From: H111-94 sp034436045
GTDB taxonomy: Bacteria; Chloroflexota; Ktedonobacteria; Ktedonobacterales; Ktedonobacteraceae
DNA length: 23,446 nt
Assembly (NCBI GenBank): GCA_034436045.1
Contig: DAOTVZ010000305.1
Coordinates: 1-23,446, forward strand
Reading direction: 5' to 3'
The notes beneath the pieces are model-generated. The model did not search any database and was not told the DNA's origin. It was given only the letters and a program-made list of their open reading frames with translations. This document shows, piece after piece, positions 1 through 7,056 of the stretch. The position numbers were made by a program, and so were the translations under genes. Numbering within the stretch: the first letter of the stretch is position 1; each line of letters begins with the position of its first letter.

Positions 1-717
1 GAGGTAGTCTTGAATCAACACGTCATCCTGGTTGTAGATGGCCATGCCATCCTCTGGCAAGGTAGCTAACAAGGTGCAGAGTTCGTGCGCGAACTGGTTC
101 AGCGAGCCGAAATATTTCAGGTGAGCCGGGCTGATGTTCGTGAGAACGCCGATGCGGGGCTGAGCAATGTGGCATAATGCGGCAATTTCGCCGGGATGGT
201 CGCAGCCTAGCTCGACGACGGCATACTCGTGACGAGGTTCCAGGCGACCGAGCGAAAGCGGCAGGCCGAGCAGGTCGTTATAGTTCTGCCAGCTTCTGAA
301 AGTGGGAAAGTGGCTGGAGAGGATGGTAGCAATCGCTTCTTTCGTGCTGGTCTTGCCGGTGCTGCCGGTAACGGCGATCACCGTCGGTTGCCAGCGTTGC
401 AGAATGGCACGCGCATACTGCTGTAATGCGATGCGTGTATCCTCTACTATGATAATAGGAACGTTTGTCAGAGCCTCACGTGTCTCGCTTGCCAGCGCGT
501 TAAAGCTTTGTGCCTCGACCAGTAGCCCGCGCGCGCCGCGTTGTACAGCATCGAGCAGGTAATCGTGCCCATTGCCGCGTTCTCCCCGCACAGCAACAAA
601 AAGCTGACCCGGAATAAGTTGTCGTGTATCGTGATTGAAAGCATCGAAGACAGTTGTGTTTGTGGTGACGTAAAGCTGACCGCTGGTCGCCGCCAGCAAA
701 TGATCGAGATAAATCAT
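1..717 (-). CDS. murF: UDP-N-acetylmuramoyl-tripeptide--D-alanyl-D-alanine ligase (MurF), C-terminus cut by window edge
   Basis: The first 239 codons of a Mur ligase are visible; the gene continues past base 1. MurF is cytoplasmic and adds D-Ala-D-Ala to the UDP-MurNAc-tripeptide with ATP during peptidoglycan synthesis. The reading frame gives an N-terminal substrate-binding domain (FVAVRGERGNGHDYLLDAV, residues about 40-58), the ATP-binding P-loop TGSTGKTSTKE from residue 117, and the MurF-typical NYNDLLGLPLSLG, ELGCDHPGEIAALC and VLTNISPAHLKYFGS. The NYND...GLPL segment separates MurF from MurC/D/E. The ATG at 717 lies 30 bp after the dprA stop on the same strand, so it is probably the last visible member of the protease-dprA-murF operon. 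No frame break was seen. The family call is firm; only the C-terminal domain cannot be checked. Confidence 0.93.
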   Translation of the reverse strand, partial: MIYLDHLLAATSGQLYVTTNTTVFDAFNHDTRQLIPGQLFVAVRGERGNGHDYLLDAVQRGARGLLVEAQSFNALASETREALTNVPIIIVEDTRIALQQYARAILQRWQPTVIAVTGSTGKTSTKEAIATILSSHFPTFRSWQNYNDLLGLPLSLGRLEPRHEYAVVELGCDHPGEIAALCHIAQPRIGVLTNISPAHLKYFGSLNQFAHELCTLLATLPEDGMAIYNQDDVLIQDYL

Positions 718-747
718 GCGATAAGTTCCTGAGCGTCTATGATGTTG

Positions 748-1965
748 TTAGCGAGCGAGTATGTACTGCATATTTCCTGCTGCTCTAACCATACCTTTCA
801 GTTCCATCATTGTCAATGTGGAGGCGACAAGCGCAGCAGGCAGGTCGGTGGCGCGGGTGAGTTCGTCGATGTGGCACGGCTCGTGGCTCAGGTGTTTGAG
901 CAGGGTACGCTCTTCGTCGTTTTCGGGCAGCACAGCCTGAGCCTCGGCCTGTTGCGGTACCATGAAGAGGTTGAGTCGTTCCAGGATATCGTTGACGCTG
1001 GTTACAGGCTGCGCTCCTTCTTGAATCAGTTTGTTGACGCCAGCGCTGCTCTGCGAGAAGATGCCACCGGGGACAGCGAAGACCTCGCGGCCCTGATCGA
1101 GCGCCGAATTAGCAGTGATAAGGGCACCACTCTGGTTTGGTGCTTCTGTCACAAGGACACCGAGCGAGAGCGCTGAGATGATGTGATTACGCGCGGGGAA
1201 GTTACCTTTGTCGGGTTTGACGCCAAGTGGGAAAGGCGTCAGCAGGGCACCCTGACCGGACTCGACGATGCGCCGGGCGAGCGAGTAGTTTTCTTGAGGA
1301 TAGATGATGTCGAGACCGCTGGCTAGCACGGCGATGGTGCGTCCGCCAGCGTCCAGAGCGGCGGTGTGCGCGACTGTATCGACGCCGCGCGCCAGTCCAC
1401 TGACGATGGTGATCTTGCCGCGTGCCAGATCGGTGGCAAAGTGTTCTGTCACCTGCCGTCCATAGACGCTCATGCGGCGTGTACCGACGATAGCCAGCGC
1501 GTAGTTGCGATCATCGTCGGTCAGGTTGCCACACATATAGAGCACAGGAGGCGCATAGTCGATACGCCTGAGTAGAGGAGGATAAGCTGCATCACGCCAG
1601 GTGATAATTTGAATGCGCAGCTTCTCCAGGCGTTCTAATTCGCGTGCCGGGACGATAGTTTCGCGTTGCTGTAAAAAACGCTCGGCGACCTTCTCTTCGA
1701 TGCCCGCGTGCAGGAGGTCGGCGCGGGACGCATTCCAGGCCGCGATCACGTCATCGTGGAAAAAATCGAGCAGGGTCTGAAAGCGGTGTGGGCCGATGCC
1801 GGTTGCGCGGCTGAAAGCGATCCAGTGTGCCAGTTGATCTAGTGGCATGCTTTCCGATGGGTAATAATGAGCCTTTGCATCAGCAATATATGTCCCGGTT
1901 GTTGCATACCTTAGAGCGCGGCGAGCGAATTCCTCTCTTCCACGTATCAACTTACCCATGTTCAT
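748..1965 (-). CDS. dprA: DNA-processing protein DprA (DNA uptake / RecA loader)
   Basis: 405 residues. DprA binds incoming single-stranded DNA in natural transformation and loads RecA. The sequence has an N-terminal helix-hairpin-helix-like part (RATGIGPHRFQTLLDFF, about 53-69). The Rossmann DprA domain follows, with IVGTRRMSVYG (159-169), VSGLARGVDTVAH (188-200), NFPARNHIIS (255-264) and SGALITA (279-285). A C-terminal winged helix covers about 350-405. The ATG at 1965 is preceded by GAGGAG four bases upstream; an ATG two codons later and one at 1848 (MPLDQLAHWIAF, where many DprA proteins align) are alternatives, so the first 39 residues are the least certain part. It starts 18 bp after the metalloprotease stop and ends 30 bp before murF, suggesting cotranscription. 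Whether the organism is competent cannot be read from this window. Confidence 0.95.
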   Translation of the reverse strand: MNMGKLIRGREEFARRALRYATTGTYIADAKAHYYPSESMPLDQLAHWIAFSRATGIGPHRFQTLLDFFHDDVIAAWNASRADLLHAGIEEKVAERFLQQRETIVPARELERLEKLRIQIITWRDAAYPPLLRRIDYAPPVLYMCGNLTDDDRNYALAIVGTRRMSVYGRQVTEHFATDLARGKITIVSGLARGVDTVAHTAALDAGGRTIAVLASGLDIIYPQENYSLARRIVESGQGALLTPFPLGVKPDKGNFPARNHIISALSLGVLVTEAPNQSGALITANSALDQGREVFAVPGGIFSQSSAGVNKLIQEGAQPVTSVNDILERLNLFMVPQQAEAQAVLPENDEERTLLKHLSHEPCHIDELTRATDLPAALVASTLTMMELKGMVRAAGNMQYILAR

Positions 1966-1983
1966 AAATCTCCTCTATATGTC

Positions 1984-3666
1984 TTATTCTTGTGACGCCT
2001 GTTCTGCTGATGGTTTGCTGATAAACTCCTGATTCTCTCCGTAGGCTGGATTGGTGGTAGAGGCAGGGGGAGCTGGATAAGGTACCGCTTGTTCTGTTGA
2101 GGGCAGATAAACCGGCCCCCATGGAGTTGACGTGCTGATCTGTGGAGGCATGTGACTGACGCCGGATGTTTCCTGCAAGGGTGCAGAGGCGTAGTAGGGC
2201 GGGTTGATATAGGGCAGGCTATCGGTATAGTTCTGCCAACCTGTGGCGGATGGACGAGCGGGTGTTGGAACTGCTGGGGGTATTTGCCCTTGCTGGGGAA
2301 CTGGTGGAATCTGATATCCTGCCCGACCTGCTACCTGTACCTGCGCTTTTTGTGTGCGACGAGTGTAAATGAACAGCACAACACCGCCTGTGAGTGGGAT
2401 GAGGATGAGTAGCAGGCCGAGGGAGATATAGAGCGATTGATTGCTGTCATTGAGATGTACTTGCACAGGCGTGGTGTTTTGCGGCGATGTCGAAGTCTGC
2501 TGAGAGCCACTGAGGGTTGGCGGCTGATGGAGATACAGGTGCCACTGGTTCTCCAGATGAGCGAGGTCTTCACCGATGGTGTGTTGCAGGTCTTGTGAAA
2601 AATCATAGTTCTGGTTATCGATGGCCCGAATAAGAGTAGCCATCTTGCGAAGACCAAAGGTTCTGTACATATAGTCTACCAGGTTCCAGCTCTGCGCATA
2701 GGCCAGGTATGCCTGGTTAGCATCTGCCGGAAAATTGAAGTAGAGCTGGCTCAGTGGAATGAGATCATGCATAGTGAGCGCCTCATTCAAGCGCGCAGTC
2801 ATGGCTGGCTCGTGGTAAAGCTGGTTATAAACGGCCAGCCCCTCATCGAACCAGACGGGTGGTTCGATGCCTTGAGCGATCAATTGGTGAAAGATCAGGT
2901 GAGTCATTTCATGTGGCATGTCGCGAATGACTGTATTATTATTGAGGGCATTTACCACGATAAAACATTCATTCAGGCCCGGAAAAGCGATGCCGCCAAC
3001 CCACTCATAGGTGTCAGGGGGGAGCGCACTATGAAAGTCGTTGTCGTTTTGATAGACCCAGATGTGTAGTAGATGGCTTGGACTGCCCCCCAGTTTGTGG
3101 CTGATGCGGTTTGCATCGCCTACCGCCTGCGCTAACATGCCTTGTCCGAATGCGTTGCTGTTGTTATACCAGTTGATCTGCACCATGCCTTGTGAAAGAT
3201 GTTGCCAGGAAAAACGAGTATCGGTGGTCGTGAATTGCTGTGAGGGCAAGGTGTACGTGCCACTGTTATCTTGTAACTGCCAGTTGTAGGTAACTTGTGA
3301 GCCTGGAAGCAAAAAATTATAGCCGGTGGTTGCCATCTGCCAGTGCAAGGAAACTGTGGTGGCGGCCTGCGCTATGGGAACATTTTCTACTGTGCTACTG
3401 GTACTGCCTTCAACATCGGTGGTGACGGAGATGATAGCTTGTGTAATGGGACTACTAGTATCCTGCGCTTTGAGTTGGAAGGTGATGGCATTGGGAAAGG
3501 AGATGGTATCCGTTTCTGAAAGCACGGTAATAGGGTTGGTGAAAGCCTGTGCATGGACTGACTTGGAAGTGGCTGATAGAACGGTAAAAGATAAAAAGAG
3601 GATACTAAATAAACTGCCTGTACAAAATAAGCGGATCAGACGCATGCGTCGTACCAGCACCGGCAT
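1984..3666 (-). CDS. Membrane-anchored peptidase MA-like metalloprotease (HEMTH gluzincin)
   Basis: About 560 residues. The visible order is: signal peptide (LIRLFCTGSLFSILFLSFTVLS, cleavage probably after VHA), a beta-rich extracellular domain, and a zinc-protease domain with HEMTH at about 252-256 and WFDEGLAVY at about 272. That pairing (HExxH plus a downstream Glu) is typical of peptidase MA-like gluzincins. One transmembrane helix follows (ISLGLLLILIPLTGGVVLFI, about 414-433) and then a cytoplasmic tail of about 125 residues rich in Pro, Gln, Tyr and Ser. I place the start at the ATG at 3666 because GAGAGGAG lies 8 bases upstream; a GTG at 3723 in the same frame has no clear binding site. 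The substrate is unknown. It heads an operon-like run with dprA and murF (18-bp gap), which hints at a cell-envelope role but does not prove it. Confidence 0.82.
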   Translation of the reverse strand: MPVLVRRMRLIRLFCTGSLFSILFLSFTVLSATSKSVHAQAFTNPITVLSETDTISFPNAITFQLKAQDTSSPITQAIISVTTDVEGSTSSTVENVPIAQAATTVSLHWQMATTGYNFLLPGSQVTYNWQLQDNSGTYTLPSQQFTTTDTRFSWQHLSQGMVQINWYNNSNAFGQGMLAQAVGDANRISHKLGGSPSHLLHIWVYQNDNDFHSALPPDTYEWVGGIAFPGLNECFIVVNALNNNTVIRDMPHEMTHLIFHQLIAQGIEPPVWFDEGLAVYNQLYHEPAMTARLNEALTMHDLIPLSQLYFNFPADANQAYLAYAQSWNLVDYMYRTFGLRKMATLIRAIDNQNYDFSQDLQHTIGEDLAHLENQWHLYLHQPPTLSGSQQTSTSPQNTTPVQVHLNDSNQSLYISLGLLLILIPLTGGVVLFIYTRRTQKAQVQVAGRAGYQIPPVPQQGQIPPAVPTPARPSATGWQNYTDSLPYINPPYYASAPLQETSGVSHMPPQISTSTPWGPVYLPSTEQAVPYPAPPASTTNPAYGENQEFISKPSAEQASQE

Positions 3667-3726
3667 AGACGAGACTCCTCTCAGTGAGCATTTTTCAATA
3701 AAGTAGTAGACTTTATTGTACACGAT

Positions 3727-3755
3727 TTGACAATGCTCTGCTTAATAGATAGTAC
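3727..3755 (+). promoter_or_regulatory. Candidate sigma-70-type promoter for the small ORF at 3785
   Basis: A perfect -35 box TTGACA (3727-3732) is followed after 17 bases by TAGTAC (3750-3755), a 3/6 match to the -10 consensus. Transcription from here would begin near 3762 and give a leader of about 23 bases before the ATG at 3785. On the opposite strand the nearby TACAAT (3715-3720 read in reverse) could be the -10 of the metalloprotease operon, but no good -35 pairs with it. Confidence 0.4.
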
Positions 3756-3784
3756 CAGATGGGTAGCCGTCTATGGAGGCGAGT

Positions 3785-3931
3785 ATGTGGTACCAGCAGG
3801 CAAGGCTTATGATGAGAAACTTTTTGCCGCATGAGCGCGTGACTGATGTGGACAGAGAAGTATCATTTATTCCTTTTGCCGTGCGTGTTCGCAACGGCAA
3901 AATCGAGTTGCGCCGTCAGGAACATGCTTAA
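3785..3931 (+). CDS. Possible 48-residue basic small protein, unrecognised
   Basis: A short open frame that begins MWYQQARLMMRNFLPHER and ends VRNGKIELRRQEHA before TAA. It is supported by a ribosome binding site GGAGG at 3775-3779, five bases before the ATG, and by a candidate promoter (TTGACA, 17 bases, TAGTAC) that would start transcription about 23 bases upstream. It is rich in Arg with no signal peptide or membrane segment. I do not recognise a family. It lies alone between the divergent metalloprotease operon and the sigma-factor gene, more than 450 bases from the latter. It could also be chance open sequence: 48 codons is not long, so the claim rests on the two signals, not on length. 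Confidence 0.4.
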   Translation: MWYQQARLMMRNFLPHERVTDVDREVSFIPFAVRVRNGKIELRRQEHA

Positions 3932-4321
3932 TCCATGCTTGATGTAACCTGCTACCTGCAAAGGGTAGTACTACATGTAACGATGTCCCTTGCGAACATC
4001 ATGCTGGATATTGCGCTGTAAAGAATGTTGGACTTTTTGTTGACAGAATCAGAGAGAAATTTCAACATTTGCTGAATAGGTGGATGTCTGGTAGTGTGTC
4101 TGCTCCTTTTGTTCAGGAACGTGAAATGTATCTATTAACTTCTATGCATGTATATCCGTGCTATTTAACTGTTTGTAAGCTTATTTCTTAGAAAAGATAA
4201 GCTATGGTAGAGTTATCTTCCAGCAAATATGAGAAACAAATAAGATTTTATCTCGGTGTTTTAGTTTTTGATTACAAGTGAAAAGAGAAGAGTTTATTCA
4301 GCAAAAAATCTATTGAATTTC
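3932..4321 (+). other. Intergenic region, AT-rich, with weak structure only
   Basis: No convincing gene was seen here. Just after the small ORF an imperfect nested hairpin can form: ATGTA (3942-3946) with TACAT (3972-3976) outside and CTACC (3952-3956) with GGTAG (3964-3968) inside; it has no T run. A TTGACA at 4040-4045 has a poor -10 partner (CAACAT after 17 bases). An imperfect 22-base palindrome CTTATTTCTTAGAAAAGATAAG lies at 4180-4201. The base composition is clearly more AT-rich than in the flanking genes, as expected of a regulatory region. Confidence 0.4.
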
Positions 4322-4349
4322 TTGCTACAAGAGGATAACCTTTTATTAT
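4322..4349 (+). promoter_or_regulatory. Candidate promoter of the ECF sigma-factor gene with tandem 7-bp repeat at the start site
   Basis: TTGCTA (4322-4327, 4/6 to consensus), 16-base spacer, TATTAT (4344-4349, 5/6). The expected start is near 4356, about 50 bases before the GTG at 4407. A perfect tandem repeat AAGCTAG-AAGCTAG (4352-4365) covers the expected start and could be an operator. The elements resemble housekeeping sigma boxes and not an ECF -35 (AAC) type, so autoregulation is not evident. Confidence 0.5.
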
Positions 4350-4406
4350 GTAAGCTAGAAGCTAGACAAACGATGGAGTATCTAGTGAGAATAATGGAGG
4401 TTCCTT

Positions 4407-5030
4407 GTGCAAGTACAGACAACGATCAGAAGATCGTCTCCCGACATGTCAGATGCTATTTTAGCGCAACAGGCTCTTGAAGGGGATCAAGATGCGTATG
4501 AGATTCTGGTAAAACGGTATAGCACGCCTTTGTTCAACTTTATCTGTCGTTTTTTAGGTGATTACGATCAGTCGTGCGACGTTTTACAGCAGGTGTTTCT
4601 ACGTTTTTACATCTCGCTTCCACATCTGAGTACAGGTGAGCCATTTAAGCCCTGGTTGTTTCAGGTGGCAAGGAACTGTTGTGTTGATGAATTGCGGAGA
4701 CGACGGCGCTATGCCATTCATTTTTCGCAGTTAGAGTCAGAGAATAACGATGGAGAAGTAACCTGTCTGGGTGATATGCCTGATCCGGGGCCACTGCCTG
4801 AAGAGATTATGGAGCGCCATGATCTGCAAGATTATCTCCAGCGGGCCATTCAGTCTTTGCCACCCAAATTTCGCGCGGTGGTGTTATTGCGTTATGTGTC
4901 GCAGTTAAGCTTTTCGGAAATAGGGAAGACGTTAAATATGCCGGAAGCGACGGCGAAGACGTACTTTCATCGTGCGAAGGTTTTGCTGCGCAAGATACTA
5001 ACGACGAAGGTACAAATGTTGTCGGCCTAG
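4407..5030 (+). CDS. RNA polymerase sigma factor, ECF / sigma-70 family
   Basis: 207 residues, the usual length for an ECF sigma factor. Region 2 covers about 27-100 (YEILVKRYSTPLFNFICRFL, DVLQQVFLRFY, KPWLFQVARNCCVDELRRRRR); region 4 covers about 140-197 (LQRAIQSLPPKFRAVVLLRY, then the helix-turn-helix LSFSEIGKTLNMPEATAKTYFHRAK). Such proteins direct RNA polymerase to a specific regulon. The start is the GTG at 4407, because GGAGG (4396-4400) lies six bases before it; an ATG at 4446 is the alternative. No anti-sigma gene is adjacent on this strand: a strong terminator follows within 60 bases and the next gene is convergent. Its activating signal therefore cannot be inferred from context. Confidence 0.93.
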   Translation: MQVQTTIRRSSPDMSDAILAQQALEGDQDAYEILVKRYSTPLFNFICRFLGDYDQSCDVLQQVFLRFYISLPHLSTGEPFKPWLFQVARNCCVDELRRRRRYAIHFSQLESENNDGEVTCLGDMPDPGPLPEEIMERHDLQDYLQRAIQSLPPKFRAVVLLRYVSQLSFSEIGKTLNMPEATAKTYFHRAKVLLRKILTTKVQMLSA

Positions 5031-5089
5031 TGCAGTTTTTTGAAGTAATAACGGTTTTAGATAAATTTGCTTTGTCCCACGGTTCCTCA

Positions 5090-5127
5090 AGGGGTGTCAC
5101 CGCTTAAGCAGTGACACCCCTTTATTA
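5090..5127 (+). terminator. Strong intrinsic terminator after the sigma-factor gene
   Basis: Perfect 11-bp stem AGGGGTGTCAC (5090-5100) and GTGACACCCCT (5111-5121) with a 10-base loop that itself contains the palindrome GCTTAAGC, followed by TTATTAT. It lies between convergent genes, 60 bases after the sigma-factor stop and 27 bases beyond the end of the YtxH-like gene. The T-rich side serves the plus strand; on the minus strand the hairpin has no T run. Confidence 0.85.
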
Positions 5128-5147
5128 TGGCCTGTATAGTGCAGAGC

Positions 5148-5633
5148 TTACAGGCCCAGCCGTGCGCGATAAGTGTGCCAGAGTTCTGCCAGCTTTGTGC
5201 GTATTTCTACCCCTGGTTTGGGGGTATAGAGCAAGGCGAGCATGACACCAGTGATGAGGCCCCAACGGAACATGCGGCGTGCCCGCCGTCGTTTGCGCAC
5301 ACGCTGCTCGTGGCGTTCCTGCGCGGTTTCCTTTAGCTCTTTCACGTTCTCGCTCGCCTGCCTCAATGTTCTGGATACTTTGTCAGTGGGCCTGGTACCT
5401 CTATCAAGAGCTGTGCCAGGTGTTACCATCATTTTCGCTTTCGCTATCTGTATACTATTCTGGAGGGTGTTCTGGGCCTCATTGAGAGTATCACCTAACT
5501 TCTGCTGCACTTTTGTCAATCTCTCTCTGGCCTGAACCGCCTTTACCATATCTTTGGCGTCAGCGTAGCTGTTCAGTGCAGCCCCTTTGACTTTATGAAC
5601 CTGGACCTTACTGCGTTCGCGCAGTGCTACCAT
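5148..5633 (-). CDS. YtxH-like membrane-anchored coiled-coil protein
   Basis: 161 residues from the chosen ATG. Most of the N-terminal 110 residues are charged and helical (QARERLTKVQQKLGDTLNEA, SRTLRQASENVKELKETAQE), probably coiled coil. A very basic stretch (RVRKRRRARRM) precedes a hydrophobic segment GLITGVMLALLYTPKPGVEIRTKL (about 125-148) that matches the YtxH pattern of a glycine-rich membrane helix followed by (A/T)PKxGxExR. Such proteins are often stress-linked in Firmicutes and Chloroflexota, with no known enzymatic activity. Three in-frame starts sit together (GTG 5642, ATG 5639, ATG 5633); AGGAG lies eight bases before the last, which I prefer. It is convergent with the sigma-factor gene; no promoter was confidently seen. 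Confidence 0.72.
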   Translation of the reverse strand: MVALRERSKVQVHKVKGAALNSYADAKDMVKAVQARERLTKVQQKLGDTLNEAQNTLQNSIQIAKAKMMVTPGTALDRGTRPTDKVSRTLRQASENVKELKETAQERHEQRVRKRRRARRMFRWGLITGVMLALLYTPKPGVEIRTKLAELWHTYRARLGL

Positions 5634-5788
5634 GACCATCACTCCTCTCGACAGAGTTATTTTTTCTTACCTTTTATGGTTATGCATAAAGTTATCGCCG
5701 CGATGTGCTACCATTTACATCACGCAAGAAGCGCGACAAGGGTTTCATAAGGGGCAGAGAAGCAGAACACCTGCAAAGGCAATGTCCC

Positions 5789-5794
5789 TATAAT
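5789..5794 (+). promoter_or_regulatory. Candidate -10 element (TATAAT) for the aldo/keto reductase transcript
   Basis: A perfect TATAAT lies at 5789-5794, but the -35 position 17-18 bases upstream is poor, so an activator or an alternative sigma factor may be involved. A start near 5801 would give a leader of about 126 bases holding a 9-codon ORF and a 13-bp stem that covers the gene's ribosome binding site. A second, weaker possibility is TATGCT at 5885-5890, which would remove the left arm of the stem from the RNA. Confidence 0.4.
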
Positions 5795-5836
5795 GATGTG
5801 TCGCCGTTCTTACCCATCATCATTGAGGAGTATTCC

Positions 5837-5866
5837 TTGCGGGTGCTTGTTCCCTGTGCTTGCTAA
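5837..5866 (+). CDS. Possible 9-residue leader peptide MRVLVPCAC
   Basis: TTG start at 5837 with GAGGAG (5825-5830) six bases upstream; it encodes MRVLVPCAC and ends at TAA 5864-5866, just 17 bases before the left arm of the hairpin that masks the downstream ribosome binding site. The position is what a translational attenuator would need, with Cys-Ala-Cys as the last codons. The TTG start and tiny size make chance a real alternative. Confidence 0.25.
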   Translation: MRVLVPCAC

Positions 5867-5883
5867 TCGAAGCTTGTTTTGTG

Positions 5884-5928
5884 ATATGCTGTTTCCGAAA
5901 ATGTCTTAGTCAGGAGGAAACAGCATAT
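5884..5928 (+). promoter_or_regulatory. 13-bp perfect inverted repeat over the SD and start codon of the aldo/keto reductase
   Basis: ATATGCTGTTTCC (5884-5896) is the exact reverse complement of GGAAACAGCATAT (5916-5928), with a 19-base loop. The right arm includes the last part of the AGGAGG binding site and the first two bases of the ATG (5927-5929). In RNA the stem would hide the start signals; in DNA it would be a two-fold operator overlapping a possible -10 box. Such an arrangement suggests regulation, but the level is unknown. Confidence 0.6.
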
Positions 5929-6931
5929 GAAGATAAAACGCCTGGGGCGCACGGGCCTCAAAGTTTCAGAGATTTGCCTGGGCACGATGACCTTTGGCAA
6001 CCAGGCTGATGAGGCGACATCGCACGCGATTATGGATAAAGCCTTTGATGCAGGGGTTTTCTTCTTCGATACCGCAGATGTCTACCCACTGGGCGGCACG
6101 CCTGAGATGGTGGGGCGTACCGAGCAGTTCATTGGAAGCTGGCTCAAGGGCAAGCGCGATAAGATTGTACTGGCGACCAAGTGTCGCGGCGCGATGGGGC
6201 CGGAAGCGAACAGCCAGGGGGCCTCGCGTCGCCATATCATGGAGGCCGTTGAGGGAAGCCTGCGCCGCCTCGGTACCGACTATATCGATCTCTACCAGAT
6301 TCACTCGCCTGATCCTGAGACGCCACTTGAAGAAACATTGCGCGCCCTGGATGACCTGGTGAATAGCGGGAAGGTGCGCTACATCGGCTGTTCCAACTAT
6401 CCGGCCTGGGAGGTGTGCAAAGCATTGTGGATCAGTGATAAGCAGGGGCTGGCGCGTTTCGATTGTGTGCAGCCGCGCTACAATCTCCTCTTCCGCCATA
6501 TCGAAAGCGAACTCTTCCCTCTGGCGGTGGATCAGGGCATCGGTATTATCTGCTACAACCCATTGGCGGGCGGTGTGCTAACGGGCCGCTATCAACCAGG
6601 ACAGCAACCGGTAGAGGGAACACGCTTTACGCTACGTAACGCGGGTCGGCTCTACCAGGCCCGTTACTGGCACGATATCCAGTTGCAGGCGGTCGCGCAA
6701 TTGAAAAAGACGTGTCAGGAGCGCAATCTCTCGCTGGCCCAGGTGGCGCTGGCCTGGGTACTGAGCCATTCTGCTATCACTTCCGCCATTCTGGGGGCCA
6801 GCAAACCGGAGCAACTGAACGAGACACTGCCCGCTGTCGATCTAAAGCTTGACGAGGAGATGATGCGCATCTGCGATGATGTCTGGTATCAGTTGCCGCG
6901 CGAACGCGACCCTCAGATAGCCTATCGCTGA
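5927..6931 (+). CDS. Aldo/keto reductase
   Basis: 334 residues, full length for the family. A cytoplasmic TIM-barrel NADPH-dependent carbonyl reductase. The N-terminal strand MKIKRLGRTGLKVSEICLGTMTFG is typical of the AKR subfamily near YhdN/Tas. The catalytic tetrad is visible as Asp48 and Tyr53 (FFDTADVY), Lys85 (LATK) and His126 (YQIHSPD). The barrel continues with GKVRYIGCSNYPAWE, QPRYNLLFR, GIICYNPLAGGVLTG and the C-terminal cofactor part AILGASKPEQLNE. The ATG is preceded by AGGAGG (5912-5917). The start region is buried in a perfect inverted repeat and a possible leader peptide lies upstream, so translation may be controlled. The substrate cannot be assigned. The gene stands alone: a palindromic repeat block follows within 25 bases. 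Confidence 0.93.
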   Translation: MKIKRLGRTGLKVSEICLGTMTFGNQADEATSHAIMDKAFDAGVFFFDTADVYPLGGTPEMVGRTEQFIGSWLKGKRDKIVLATKCRGAMGPEANSQGASRRHIMEAVEGSLRRLGTDYIDLYQIHSPDPETPLEETLRALDDLVNSGKVRYIGCSNYPAWEVCKALWISDKQGLARFDCVQPRYNLLFRHIESELFPLAVDQGIGIICYNPLAGGVLTGRYQPGQQPVEGTRFTLRNAGRLYQARYWHDIQLQAVAQLKKTCQERNLSLAQVALAWVLSHSAITSAILGASKPEQLNETLPAVDLKLDEEMMRICDDVWYQLPRERDPQIAYR

Positions 6932-6953
6932 CGAACTGTTCGATAATCCCGTA

Positions 6954-6975
6954 GGGGTGTGATTCATCACACCCC
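6954..6975 (+). repeat. Interspersed palindromic repeat, T/A variant
   Basis: GGGGTGTGAT-TC-ATCACACCCC: two perfect 10-bp arms (6954-6963, 6966-6975), preceded by GTA as in the other family members. Relative to the common form (GGGGCGTGAT... ATCACGCCC), both arms carry the matching change C to T and G to A, so pairing is kept. It lies 22 bases after the aldo/keto reductase stop and could act as a transcript 3' end, although no T run follows. Confidence 0.85.
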
Positions 6976-7032
6976 GCCTACCATCGTACCTAACTTGTCA
7001 TCACATTCTGTTTGTGCGTCGGATAGTTGCCA

Positions 7033-7056
7033 GGGCGTGATGAATCACGCCCCTAC
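7033..7056 (-). repeat. Interspersed palindromic repeat (copy inside direct repeat 1)
   Basis: Read on the minus strand this is GTAGGGGCGTGAT-TC-ATCACGCCC, the common form of the family, with two perfect 9-bp arms around a TC centre and the GTAG flank that fixes orientation. It is opposite in orientation to the copy at 6954. Confidence 0.9.

Noticed and set aside
739..1176. 145-codon plus-strand frame.
   Set aside because: It lies wholly antisense to dprA, whose protein sequence is clearly conserved, and shows no family resemblance or binding site.
4268..4480. 70-codon plus-strand frame ahead of the sigma factor.
   Set aside because: It overlaps the sigma-factor start in another frame, spans the candidate promoter and has no recognisable sequence.
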